Below are positions 30,455 to 38,717 of a DNA stretch of 64,000 nucleotides, piece by piece. The position numbers and the translations under genes are program-made. The notes beneath the pieces are model-generated. The model saw only the letters and a program-made list of their open reading frames with translations, was not told the DNA's origin and made no database searches. This stretch comes from JAXLYE01 sp046351595. GTDB taxonomy: Bacteria > Myxococcota_A > Polyangia > Palsa-1104 > JAEUJZ01. Position 1 is the stretch's first letter. Every line of letters starts with the position of its first letter. Location of the stretch: assembly GCA_046351595.1 (NCBI GenBank), contig JAXLYE010000002.1, positions 558,001 to 622,000 on the forward strand, read 5' to 3'.

Positions 30455-31209
30455 CCATACCGTTTCGCGTGTCCGCACTGATGCATTCCCTCAGGCCGAC
30501 CACCGACGAGAGACTAAACGAACTGTTCTTTTGAATAACCATCGATAACACGACTTTCCTTTGCCAGCGAACACATCCTTGGAGGTCGCAGAAGCATGGG
30601 CGGCAGTAGTCTGTTCTTGACGGAGAGCGAGCTCGAGGGGATGCTCAGGTGTCGGCAAGGATCCCTTCATGCAGACCCAACGATGTGCCTCCGGCATCGC
30701 ACATCGGATGCAGGCTGGCAACAAGGACGCGCGCGCCGTCGAGTAGCCCCTACCCAGCGACGCCTCCGGGCTCGGTGTGCGTCTAGATACGAGGCGCCGG
30801 TCGGCCTGGGGGCTCACTGATTCGGCAGGCTGCCTCGCGCAGCGAGCGGCGCGCCGGGTAGCACGGGCCTCGGCGCGGTCGCGGACAAGTTCGAAGGCTG
30901 CCGCTGCAGGCGAGCGGCAGGCTCCCGCACGTCATGCCGGAGCCACAGGACTTGCCTTCCTCATGTTGGCATGCAAATTGATCCTCCTGTGAAGGGTGCT
31001 TCTCAATCCTCGCTCCGGTCGATCCCGCAGAGCCCGCCGCGACCTTTGCGGTCTGCGCAGGGTCCGAGCCCTGGGCGCAGCTCGGCCCGCGGCTCCCGCT
31101 GCGCCTCTTCGGTCTCCGATGGCCCGGTCGCGCGGTCGCTGCTTATCCAGTCCGTCATGGGGGCGACCGTGTCGTTCCCGCCCGTCTGCAACCCAACCCA
31201 GGAGGAACC
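30455..31209. other. Gene-free stretch before the recombinase
   Basis: About 750 bp with no reading frame I can support on either strand; the open frames present are low-complexity or shadows. No tRNA-like cloverleaf or attachment repeat was recognised. The Shine-Dalgarno AGGAGG at its right edge belongs to the recombinase. Confidence 0.5.
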
Positions 31210-32487
31210 ATGAACGTCCGCATCGATCAGGTCATCGCCGCCGTGCGCCGTCGCCGGCGCAGCAAGCGCGCTCTCTCCGTCCCGGTGACAGGCGAGCCAG
31301 CCCCGTGCGATGCTCAGAATGAGATGTTTCGTCGCAAAGCCCGGGTCTTGGGTCCCTACGTTAACGGCGACAAGTGGCGCCTCGTCGTTCTGGACGGCAC
31401 CGCCCGCAAGTCGCTGGTCGCGGAGACCGAAGAGAAGGCGCTGGCGCTCAAGGCCGAGCTCGAGCAGGCGCTGACGGCACGCGCGGTCCGCTCCATCTCC
31501 GAAGCGCTTGAGGAGTTCCGCGAACACATCATAGCCAAGGGCCTGCTGCCCGACTCCATCAAGGTCACGATGCGGCACCTCACCAGCTTTTTACCCGGAG
31601 AGGAGCCCATCACCACGCTGTCGGCCGACCGCGCGCAGAGCCTGTACAAGGCTCTGACTCAGCGCCGCAAGCTCAACGGCCAGCCGCTCGCCCCTGACAC
31701 GCACCGGATGACCCTCAAGCACAGCAAGCGATTCTTCCGCTGGGCGGTCTCTCGACGCTACCTGGAGCGCAACCCCTTCGCCGACGTCCAGCCGATCGGT
31801 CGTGAGCGACGAGGCAAACAGCAGCTGCGCATCGACGAGGCCCGCGCCTTGGTCGCGCATTGCATCGAGCGCGCTCAGGCGCTCGAGATCGCACCGACGG
31901 CCGTGCTGATGCAGATCTTTTTGGGGCTGCGACCGACGGAAGCCGTGATCCGGCAGGTGCGCGATCTCGACGACGGCGGGCGCGTGCTATGGGTGCCCTT
32001 CGGCAAGACCGAGAACGCACGGCGTCGCCTGCAAGTCCCCTCGCCCCTGAGCGAGCTCCTTCGCAAGCACGCCCAAGGCAAGGAGCCCGAGGCCGCGCTA
32101 CTTGGCAAGCCCGGCGAGCCGCTGCGGACCCGCCGAGTCCTCAACAACTGGCTACCCCAGCTCTGCCAGGCAGCCGGCGTGCCGCGTGTCTGCCCGCACT
32201 CGCTGCGCGGCCTCAACGCCACGCTGGCGCTGGAGGCCGGCGCCACCGCCCAGCAGGTCGCCTCCGCCCTGGGCCACGCCCGCTTCAGCACCACCGCCAA
32301 GCACTACGCCGACGCCAGCACGGTATCCAACATGCACCTGCGCCGCGTCGCCGAAGCCCTGGGCTCCCAGCCCGAGCGCCCCCAGCTCGAGCCCCTGGTC
32401 GCCTATCTAAAGGAAACCTTGAGCCGGTCCGACCTGCAGGAACTAGGTCGCATGCTTGGCTTCATCGTCGACGGAGGAACGACCTAG
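31210..32487 (+). CDS. Tyrosine recombinase / phage-type integrase
   Basis: The ATG follows AGGAGGAACC. The 425-residue protein has an N-terminal arm, a SAM-like core-binding domain (about 95-190) and a catalytic domain with R in GLRPTEAVIRQV, H-x-x-R in PHSLRGLNATLAL, H in LGHARFSTTAKHYA and the tyrosine nucleophile at KHYAD. All expected catalytic residues appear to be present. It could integrate or excise the neighbouring island. The base composition changes sharply just to its right, so it may mark the island border. Confidence 0.9.
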   Translation: MNVRIDQVIAAVRRRRRSKRALSVPVTGEPAPCDAQNEMFRRKARVLGPYVNGDKWRLVVLDGTARKSLVAETEEKALALKAELEQALTARAVRSISEALEEFREHIIAKGLLPDSIKVTMRHLTSFLPGEEPITTLSADRAQSLYKALTQRRKLNGQPLAPDTHRMTLKHSKRFFRWAVSRRYLERNPFADVQPIGRERRGKQQLRIDEARALVAHCIERAQALEIAPTAVLMQIFLGLRPTEAVIRQVRDLDDGGRVLWVPFGKTENARRRLQVPSPLSELLRKHAQGKEPEAALLGKPGEPLRTRRVLNNWLPQLCQAAGVPRVCPHSLRGLNATLALEAGATAQQVASALGHARFSTTAKHYADASTVSNMHLRRVAEALGSQPERPQLEPLVAYLKETLSRSDLQELGRMLGFIVDGGTT

Positions 32488-32632
32488 GAACCCATTGTCG
32501 GAACCTTTTCCTGAGCCGTTCCCGCACTCATCTGTAGAAGCCATTTCTCGACGGCAGTTTATGTTCGGACAGTCCGCTCAGGTTCCTTCCTTTGAAAAGG
32601 CTTCTATTCCGTCCACCCCCCCAACCAAAAAC
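32488..32632. terminator. Convergent intergenic region with hairpin-like repeats
   Basis: This lies between the recombinase stop and the stop of the minus-strand cytochrome gene. CGGAAC and GTTCCCG form a weak stem near 32,500, and CCTTT-GA-AAAGG another near 32,589. The 16-mer CAGGTTCCTTCCTTTG (32,579-32,594) is identical to 59,901-59,916, where it forms half of a strong terminator hairpin. A bidirectional termination role is likely but the stems here are poor. Confidence 0.4.
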
Positions 32633-32998
32633 TCAAGGCGCCCCACAACTCAACCACTCCGCCAGCCGATCCCGCTCGGCAGCCGAAGGATCCTCGGGCC
32701 CCGGCGGCATCGAGTCATTCCCCGCCGCGCTGCGCACAAAGATCCTCTCCCGGTGGTGCTGCACCTGCGCCTGCGTATCAAAAATGAACTCTCCGGGAGC
32801 CCCGCGCCGATCCAGCGACTGCGAGCCGTGGCAGCTCTGGCACCACGTCGCCAGAAACGGCGCCCCGAAGTCGGCGTAGGTCAGCGTCGTGCCGCCGGGC
32901 GGGCACGGGTGGCTCGAGAGCTCGCTGTAGAAGACCCCGCACGCCGCCGGCAGCGCCGCCGCGCCCGCGACCACCAGGGAGAGAAGCACCGCGCGCAA
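32633..32998 (-). CDS. Small cytochrome c-like lipoprotein
   Basis: The start is taken as TTG at 32,998, six bases after GGAGG and just downstream of the previous stop. The 121-residue product has a signal peptide with a lipobox-like AALPAAC and one haem c motif WCQSCHG. A methionine in NDSMPPGPEDP is a plausible axial ligand, as in the cytochromes of myxobacterial c-type/DUF1588-like families. It is the last gene of a five-gene minus-strand outer-membrane operon. Its role may be redox chemistry on a transported substrate; that is inference. Confidence 0.75.
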   Translation of the reverse strand: MRAVLLSLVVAGAAALPAACGVFYSELSSHPCPPGGTTLTYADFGAPFLATWCQSCHGSQSLDRRGAPGEFIFDTQAQVQHHRERIFVRSAAGNDSMPPGPEDPSAAERDRLAEWLSCGAP

Positions 32999-33006
32999 GG
33001 GGCCTC

Positions 33007-33648
33007 CTACAGCAGGCGGAAGCTTCCGCCGAGGTTGATGCCGACGTGGCCGTACAGCGCCGGGCCGACCGAGTAGCCGAGGAGCAGGAACGACACCTCG
33101 GGGCCGAGCAGCAGCCGGGCGCGGGCGCTTCTGAGCAGCGTGAAGTCGCAGCCGGCCGCCAAGAGCGCCCCGGCGCGGTGGCGGATGCCGCCGCCGATGC
33201 CGAGCAGCGCGCCGGCCAGGTTGTCGGCGACCGCGGCGACGGACTCCTCGTGCTGGTGGACGAAGGCGGCGCGCAGGTAGGGCCACGCCCGCGGCGCCTC
33301 GCCGAGCGGCCCGCGCACGGGGATCGGCACGCCCAGCGTCACGCCGATGACCAGCGGGATGAGCAGCCGCTGGTCGACGCTCGCGTAGCCGAGGCGCGCC
33401 TGCACGAACGGCGCGACGATGCGGAACAGCCGCACGCCGAGGGTCAGACCGACCCCGCCGGTGCCGTCGCCGCGCCAGGTGCTGCCGCCGCCCTGGACGT
33501 GGAGGCTCGCGAGCAGCTCGACGCGCTCGCGGCGCGCCGGGGCGCTGGTGACGACGGGCGGCGACTCCGACGTCGGCACGGGCAGCTCGGGCGCCGGCGC
33601 CTGCATCAGCGCGGCGACAAGCGGCGCACCCCCGAGCAGCCCGAGCAT
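33007..33648 (-). CDS. Outer-membrane beta-barrel-like protein, unknown
   Basis: This 213-residue product has a short hydrophobic start (MLGLLGGAPLVAALM) and then alternating hydrophobic/polar strands ending in an aromatic residue region (HVGINLGGSFRLL), as in small outer-membrane barrels. I do not recognise a family. It is eight bases from the cytochrome start and seven from the TonB-receptor stop, so it belongs to their operon. Confidence 0.65.
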   Translation of the reverse strand: MLGLLGGAPLVAALMQAPAPELPVPTSESPPVVTSAPARRERVELLASLHVQGGGSTWRGDGTGGVGLTLGVRLFRIVAPFVQARLGYASVDQRLLIPLVIGVTLGVPIPVRGPLGEAPRAWPYLRAAFVHQHEESVAAVADNLAGALLGIGGGIRHRAGALLAAGCDFTLLRSARARLLLGPEVSFLLLGYSVGPALYGHVGINLGGSFRLL

Positions 33649-33655
33649 CAGGCGC

Positions 33656-36241
33656 TCACCACGGCTTGCCGCCGATCTGGAAGAAGAACGACCAGCCCGG
33701 CGCCGGCGTCGGGCTGACCTCCAGCGTCGGCGACAGGTCGTAGAACGGGTCGGGGTAGGCGTAGCGCTGGTTCAGCGCGTTGTAGAAGTTGAGGCTGGTC
33801 CACAGCCGGTTGCGCAGGAAGCGCGCGCGCGCCCCGACGTTGATCACGGCCTGCGGCGGCAGCCGGTCGAAGGTGATGTCGCTGAAACTGGCGATGGTGG
33901 TGCTGCCGTCGGCCAGCGTCAGCGAGCGGACGCGGTTCGGGTCGTCGTAGCTGCCGATGGCGATCAGCGTCCCGTTCTGGTCGATCGAGATCCGCGGGCT
34001 CGAGAACAGCGACAGCACCCAGCCGAGCTGCACCCAGTGCTGCGGCTGGCTGCGCAGCACGCCGCGGTCGTTGGTGCTGATGTGCAGGAACGTATAGCCG
34101 AGCGACAGCGTGTGATCGCTGGCGTACAGGCGCGCGCTCGCCTCGACCGAGTTGATCAGGCGGCGCGACGGGTCGGTGGCCAGGCGGTCGTCGGCGCGGC
34201 GGTTGGTGTAGCTGCCGTTGGCGATGACGATGAGGCCCTTGAGCTCGGTGTACGCGTAGTCCACGCGCAGCTGCAGCGCGCGGATCGGGCCGATATTCTT
34301 GAGCAGGCGGGCGTTGAACTCGCCCTGGAACGCCTGGCTCTCCTCGTTGGCGAGGTTCCGGTTGCCGCCGAACTGCACGGCCGCGCCGTTGGAGTCGGTG
34401 TTGTTGAACACCGGCGGGCGGAAGCCGTTGGCGTAGTTCGCCTTGAGGTGCATGTCGCGGTAGAAGTTCCAGACCAGAGACGCGCTGCCCAGCACCTGGG
34501 CGTTGCTACCGAGCGTGGCGTGCTGGTAGCCGCGCCGGCCGAAGCCGCCCTGCACGCGCACACCGGCGTCGAGCGTCAGCTGCGGCACCGGCCGGAACTG
34601 ATCCGAGATGTAGCCCGCGGCGACGGTGCGGCTGGTGCCGAAGATGAACGGCAGCGGGCAGTCGGTCTGGTAGCTCGGCGTGCTGAGCGTGCTGCCCGGC
34701 TGCAGCGGGCAGGCGATCGGCAGCGCCGCCGCCGGCAGCCGCGGGTCGTTCTCGGGATCCGAGTAGGCGAAGCGCACCGTCGACTCGGGCACCCACTCGT
34801 GGAACACGTCGCCGCCCCACAGCAGGCGGTTGTGGGCCGGCAGCGCGATGTCGCCATCGAGGCTGCCGCCGACGCGGTACGAGGTGATCGGGGCGTTGAA
34901 CGTGAAGCCGCGCGGGTTGCGCGGCGTGCCCGGCACGATGACCGCGTCCAGGTCGCGCACGAACTGGATGCCGTACAGCTTCGCGTCCAGGCCGAGGCGG
35001 TCGTTGAGGTGCCGGCTCTTGTACGAGAGCGTCACCAGGCGGTCGTACAGCTCGAGCACGTTGCGCTGCGGCCGCCCCGACGGTGTCATCGCCACCGGAT
35101 CGTACACGCCGCTGGTCAGGTTGTTGCCGAAGGACAGCGAGTTGTCCATGCTCGCCCACGGCAGCGAGTACGACAGCGTCACCCGACCGATGGTGAGCTT
35201 GCCGTTGTAGTTGAGGATGTGCGAGCGCTCGGGGTTCGTCTCGGCCAGCAGCGAGTAGATCTGCGGCCCCGGCGGCGACGGCGCGGCGGCGCGCGTCACG
35301 GTGAGAAGGCCGGTGTAGCGCGGGCTGATGTACGTCTCGTAGCTTATGTGCTGGACGAGGCTGACCTTCATGCCCGAGCGCGTGCGCCAGGCCTTGCCGA
35401 ACAGGGCCCAGATGCGGAAGTCCTGCACCGTGCCCTCGCCGTCGCCGTAGCCGGCGCCGGTCTCGACGCCGTTGATGTCCTCGCCGTCCTTGCTGATCAG
35501 GTTGACGATGCCGAGGAACGAGTTCGCGCCCCACAGCACGCCGCCCGGGCCGGTGACCACCTCGATGCTCTTGAACAGCTCGAGCGGCACGGCGCGGGCG
35601 AAGGCGCTGGCGTTGAGCACCGGCTCGAACATCGACACGCCGTCGCGCAAGAGCAGCGCCGCCTGCGCCGTGCCGCGCACCAGCGGCAGCGACAGGTGGT
35701 TGCCGATGCCCTGCGTGCCCATCCAGCCCGGGATGTTCTCGAGCACGTGGTTCAGCGTGCGGTAGCCGCGCGCCTGGATCTCGTCGGCGCGCACGACGGT
35801 GACGATCGACGGCGCCTCCTGCACCGTGGTCACCTGCTTGGCCGCCGAGAGCACGCGGTCCGCGGTGTCGAAGTCGCGGGCGCTGTCGTCGCTGCGCTGG
35901 CCCGGCTCGGCCTGCGGCTCGGGGTCCGGCAAGAGCACGTCGAACTGCGGCTCGATCGCGCTGCCCGGGCCCGAGGTCGCGGCCGTGGGGCCGCTCGGCT
36001 GCGCCGTGCCGGTCGCCGCGGTCGCGCCGCCCGGATCCGTCGCGGCGGCGGCGCCGGCCTGCGGTCCGGTCTGGGAGCTGGCCTGCGGACCTGTCGAAGC
36101 ACCGCCCTGCGCCCAGGCGCTCATCGGGCCGAGCGGTCCGCTCGGGCCGAGCGCCGCGCCGAGTCCGAGCGACAGCGAGAGGAGCCGCGCGCACCGCGCC
36201 GGCCGGATGGGGAGCCCGCTGCTCTGCGCCCGCGCCTTCAC
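33656..36241 (-). CDS. TonB-dependent outer-membrane receptor
   Basis: The 861-residue protein has a signal peptide ending near AWAQ, a 60-residue Ala/Gly/Pro/Thr-rich linker and a plug domain (about 105-240): TVQEAPSIVTVVRADEI, VLENIPGW, LLLRDGVSMFEPV and SIEVVTGPGGVLWGANSF. A long beta-barrel follows. It takes up a bound ligand with TonB energy. The ligand is not deducible; no siderophore or vitamin genes are adjacent. It overlaps the start of its upstream neighbour's stop by four bases and lies in an operon with two barrels, a lipoprotein and a cytochrome. Confidence 0.92.
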   Translation of the reverse strand: MKARAQSSGLPIRPARCARLLSLSLGLGAALGPSGPLGPMSAWAQGGASTGPQASSQTGPQAGAAAATDPGGATAATGTAQPSGPTAATSGPGSAIEPQFDVLLPDPEPQAEPGQRSDDSARDFDTADRVLSAAKQVTTVQEAPSIVTVVRADEIQARGYRTLNHVLENIPGWMGTQGIGNHLSLPLVRGTAQAALLLRDGVSMFEPVLNASAFARAVPLELFKSIEVVTGPGGVLWGANSFLGIVNLISKDGEDINGVETGAGYGDGEGTVQDFRIWALFGKAWRTRSGMKVSLVQHISYETYISPRYTGLLTVTRAAAPSPPGPQIYSLLAETNPERSHILNYNGKLTIGRVTLSYSLPWASMDNSLSFGNNLTSGVYDPVAMTPSGRPQRNVLELYDRLVTLSYKSRHLNDRLGLDAKLYGIQFVRDLDAVIVPGTPRNPRGFTFNAPITSYRVGGSLDGDIALPAHNRLLWGGDVFHEWVPESTVRFAYSDPENDPRLPAAALPIACPLQPGSTLSTPSYQTDCPLPFIFGTSRTVAAGYISDQFRPVPQLTLDAGVRVQGGFGRRGYQHATLGSNAQVLGSASLVWNFYRDMHLKANYANGFRPPVFNNTDSNGAAVQFGGNRNLANEESQAFQGEFNARLLKNIGPIRALQLRVDYAYTELKGLIVIANGSYTNRRADDRLATDPSRRLINSVEASARLYASDHTLSLGYTFLHISTNDRGVLRSQPQHWVQLGWVLSLFSSPRISIDQNGTLIAIGSYDDPNRVRSLTLADGSTTIASFSDITFDRLPPQAVINVGARARFLRNRLWTSLNFYNALNQRYAYPDPFYDLSPTLEVSPTPAPGWSFFFQIGGKPW

Positions 36242-37311
36242 AAAAGCCCTCCGAGCCGCGGCGACAGCGAGTAGCTCATGCCGAGCAGCACCCGCCCCTC
36301 GGCGTTGCGGGCGCTGCTCGAGATCAGGCCGCCGCCGCCGCTCAGCGACAGCCGCAGCTTCTCGTGCGGCAGGATGAACAGCGAGCCCAGCGCCGTCGCC
36401 GTCGGCTGCGTCGCCTCGCCCGCCACCGGCAGGGTGCCCGCTGCCTCGACGCCCAGGCCGAAGGTGCGGTGCGCGCGCGCGACGATCGCCGCGCCAAAGG
36501 TCAGCTCGTGCGCCACCTGCAGCCGGATCGGCGGCTCGGTGCCCATAGGCGGGCTCGGCTCGTTGAGCGTCGCGGTCTCGCGCACGATGCCGCCGAAGGA
36601 GAGCAGCACGTCGACCCGCTTGATCAGCGCGCCCAGCACGAGCCGCGGCCGGAACGTGGCGCTGTGCTCGCCCAAAAACGACGACGAGTCGCCGAGCGGC
36701 AGCGTCGCCTCGAGCACGCTGCCGATCTCGAAGTAGCGGCCGCCGTAGAAGCGCAGCTTCAGCGACAGGCGCGGGTCGCGCAGGCCGGCGCGGCTTATGC
36801 CCAGGTTCTGGCGCGGCTGGTTGGCCAGCAGGCCGGTCGCGCTCGTCGGGGCCATGGCCGCCGGGTTGGTGGGGTTGGGCGGCGCCGGCACCACCGGCTC
36901 GCCGGCGGCGTTGCTGTCGTAGACGCCGACCGCGACCGGCACCGCCGCCGCGATCGACAGGAAGTCGAACAGCCCGAGGAAGAAGCCGACGTCGAGGGTG
37001 TACTGCTGCTCGATGACGCGGAAGGGCTGCTCGCTATAGCCCATGCGGGCGTCGTTCAGGTTGAGGCGCAGCGGCGTATAGCTAAAGCCGCCCTGGGCGC
37101 GCAGGCCGAACTCGAAGCGCTCGGGCGTGCGCGCGCGGTCGACCAGCACCAGGCCGTAGCCGTCGACCGGCATGGTGTACACGGCGCTGTCGAAGGCGCG
37201 CTCGGCGCGCGCCGGTCCCGCCGAGCCGATCGCCGAAAGGGTCGCCGCCGTGGCCAGCACCGCGGGCAGCGCCGTGGACCGTGTCGCGGGCCGCGGAATC
37301 CGCTGCCGCAT
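36238..37311 (-). CDS. Outer-membrane transporter-like barrel protein
   Basis: The ATG at 37,311 overlaps the upstream stop (TGATG), which makes the longer frame to 38,652 a shadow. The 357-residue product has a signal peptide (TLSAIGSAGPARA) and many amphipathic strands (FEFGLRAQGGFSYTP, LSLKLRFYGGRYFEIGSVLEA) typical of OmpA/transporter-type barrels. The C-terminal GMSYSLSPRLGGLL fits an outer-membrane insertion end. No specific family is recognised. Co-transcription with the TonB receptor suggests involvement in the same uptake or surface complex. Confidence 0.72.
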   Translation of the reverse strand: MRQRIPRPATRSTALPAVLATAATLSAIGSAGPARAERAFDSAVYTMPVDGYGLVLVDRARTPERFEFGLRAQGGFSYTPLRLNLNDARMGYSEQPFRVIEQQYTLDVGFFLGLFDFLSIAAAVPVAVGVYDSNAAGEPVVPAPPNPTNPAAMAPTSATGLLANQPRQNLGISRAGLRDPRLSLKLRFYGGRYFEIGSVLEATLPLGDSSSFLGEHSATFRPRLVLGALIKRVDVLLSFGGIVRETATLNEPSPPMGTEPPIRLQVAHELTFGAAIVARAHRTFGLGVEAAGTLPVAGEATQPTATALGSLFILPHEKLRLSLSGGGGLISSSARNAEGRVLLGMSYSLSPRLGGLL

Positions 37312-38522
37312 CAGTCGAGCCTCGCGTCGAGGTTGGTGAGCACCGTCGCGGTGCCGATGGTCGTGGTGAACATCGGCTGGGTCAGCGTCGGGTCGGTGTT
37401 GCCTAGGACCACCAGCTTGATCGCGCCGCGCCCGGCCGCCGCGTCGGGCAGCTTGCGCATCAGCATCAGCTTGCGCGCCGTCGGGTCGGTCGGCATGGTC
37501 GTGCTGCCGCCGTCCTCGACCAGCACGACGATCTCCTGCAGCGAGTCGAGCGCGAAGGGCACCGAGAAGCTGATGCCCGACAGGTTCTGCGTCGGCAGCG
37601 TCGGATCCGTCATCGTCGGCGCGGTCGCGAACGAGAAGACGCCGAAGAAGAAGCCGGCCAGCGGCTTCGTATACTGGCGCGGGTTGCCGACATAGAAGTA
37701 GGGGTTGGGCTGGTTGTTGCCGCCGATGTCGCGCGCCCGCCGGCACAGCGTCAGCCGCGCCTGCGACGCGCCGATGTCGTCGACGGACATGGCGTTCAGC
37801 GACGCACCGAGCATCGGCCGCGGGTCGGAGGGGTACTGCATGTTGTGCTGCACCAGCGCCAAGAGCGGCTGCGGCGCCCGGCCGGTCAGCGGCGGGTCCG
37901 TGGCCAGGATCGGCGCGGCGCCGGAGTTGGCGACGATCTTGCGCACCTGCTGCACGAGCTGCTGGCGCAACAGGTCGGCGCGATCGCGCTGCGCCGGATC
38001 GGCCAGCGGATCGCCGCCGCCGTCCATCGGATCGGCGTGGGCGCGCAGGCCGAGCAGGTGGGCGCCGCAGGCCGCGCGCAAAAGGGCGCTGCTGGTGTCG
38101 GTGACGCCCTCGCAGAACTCGTCGTCGCGGTCGAGGCCGCGGATCAGGCACGGGTCGTTGGGGTCGACGGCGTAGACGACGGAGAAGCCGGTGAAGCGCG
38201 ACTCGTCGTCGGCGCCGACGTCGGCGACGATGCGGCGCAGCTCGCCGCTGCCCAGGCGCGCCCACATCTCGAGCCGCTGCGACGGCGTCAGCGGCACCTG
38301 CATGCCGGTCATGGTGCGCACCGGCCACGCCACCGACAGCGCCACCACCGAGCCGCGGAACGTGTCGCAGCTCAGGGTGCCCAGCAGGCCGGGCAGGAGC
38401 AGCGCCGCGGCGACGCCGGAGCGGACCGCGCGGGCAGCCACCCGGTCGGCCGGGCAGGGAGCCGGCCGGCGGGCCAGGCGGCGGACCACGGACGACACAA
38501 GGGTGAGAACTTTGCCTCTCAC
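37311..38522 (-). CDS. Predicted lipoprotein, unknown function
   Basis: The 403-residue product begins with a basic region, a hydrophobic segment and a lipobox-like LLGTLSC. The rest is soluble and has several cysteines (DPNDPCLIRGLDRDDEFC, LRAACGAHLL) that could form disulfides, and a beta-rich C-terminal half. No recognised domain. It is the first gene of the minus-strand outer-membrane operon; the gap of about 195 bp to the divergent channel gene should hold the promoter. Confidence 0.65.
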   Translation of the reverse strand: MRGKVLTLVSSVVRRLARRPAPCPADRVAARAVRSGVAAALLLPGLLGTLSCDTFRGSVVALSVAWPVRTMTGMQVPLTPSQRLEMWARLGSGELRRIVADVGADDESRFTGFSVVYAVDPNDPCLIRGLDRDDEFCEGVTDTSSALLRAACGAHLLGLRAHADPMDGGGDPLADPAQRDRADLLRQQLVQQVRKIVANSGAAPILATDPPLTGRAPQPLLALVQHNMQYPSDPRPMLGASLNAMSVDDIGASQARLTLCRRARDIGGNNQPNPYFYVGNPRQYTKPLAGFFFGVFSFATAPTMTDPTLPTQNLSGISFSVPFALDSLQEIVVLVEDGGSTTMPTDPTARKLMLMRKLPDAAAGRGAIKLVVLGNTDPTLTQPMFTTTIGTATVLTNLDARLD

Positions 38523-38717
38523 AGCCGCGAGCGTACCGAGAGCCGGAAGAGCCTGTCAACGCCGTCGTCCGCGCGGTCCGCGCTGCCCCAGCCCGGGCCA
38601 GGGACTTCCTGAGGCCGCGGCCTGCGCCCCGGGAGCAAAAGAAGGAACACAAAGGGCGACGGCCCTGCGCAGCGGGCCAACAAAGCGCGAACAGTTGCTA
38701 AACTGGCGGCAGCCGCG

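Noticed and set aside
30491..30817. Minus-strand ORF in the gap before the recombinase
   Set aside because: No start signal, composition bias or recognisable motif.
36238..38652. Single 804-residue minus-strand protein
   Set aside because: It is two overlapping genes in different frames; the N-terminal part translates into Arg/Ala-rich shadow sequence.
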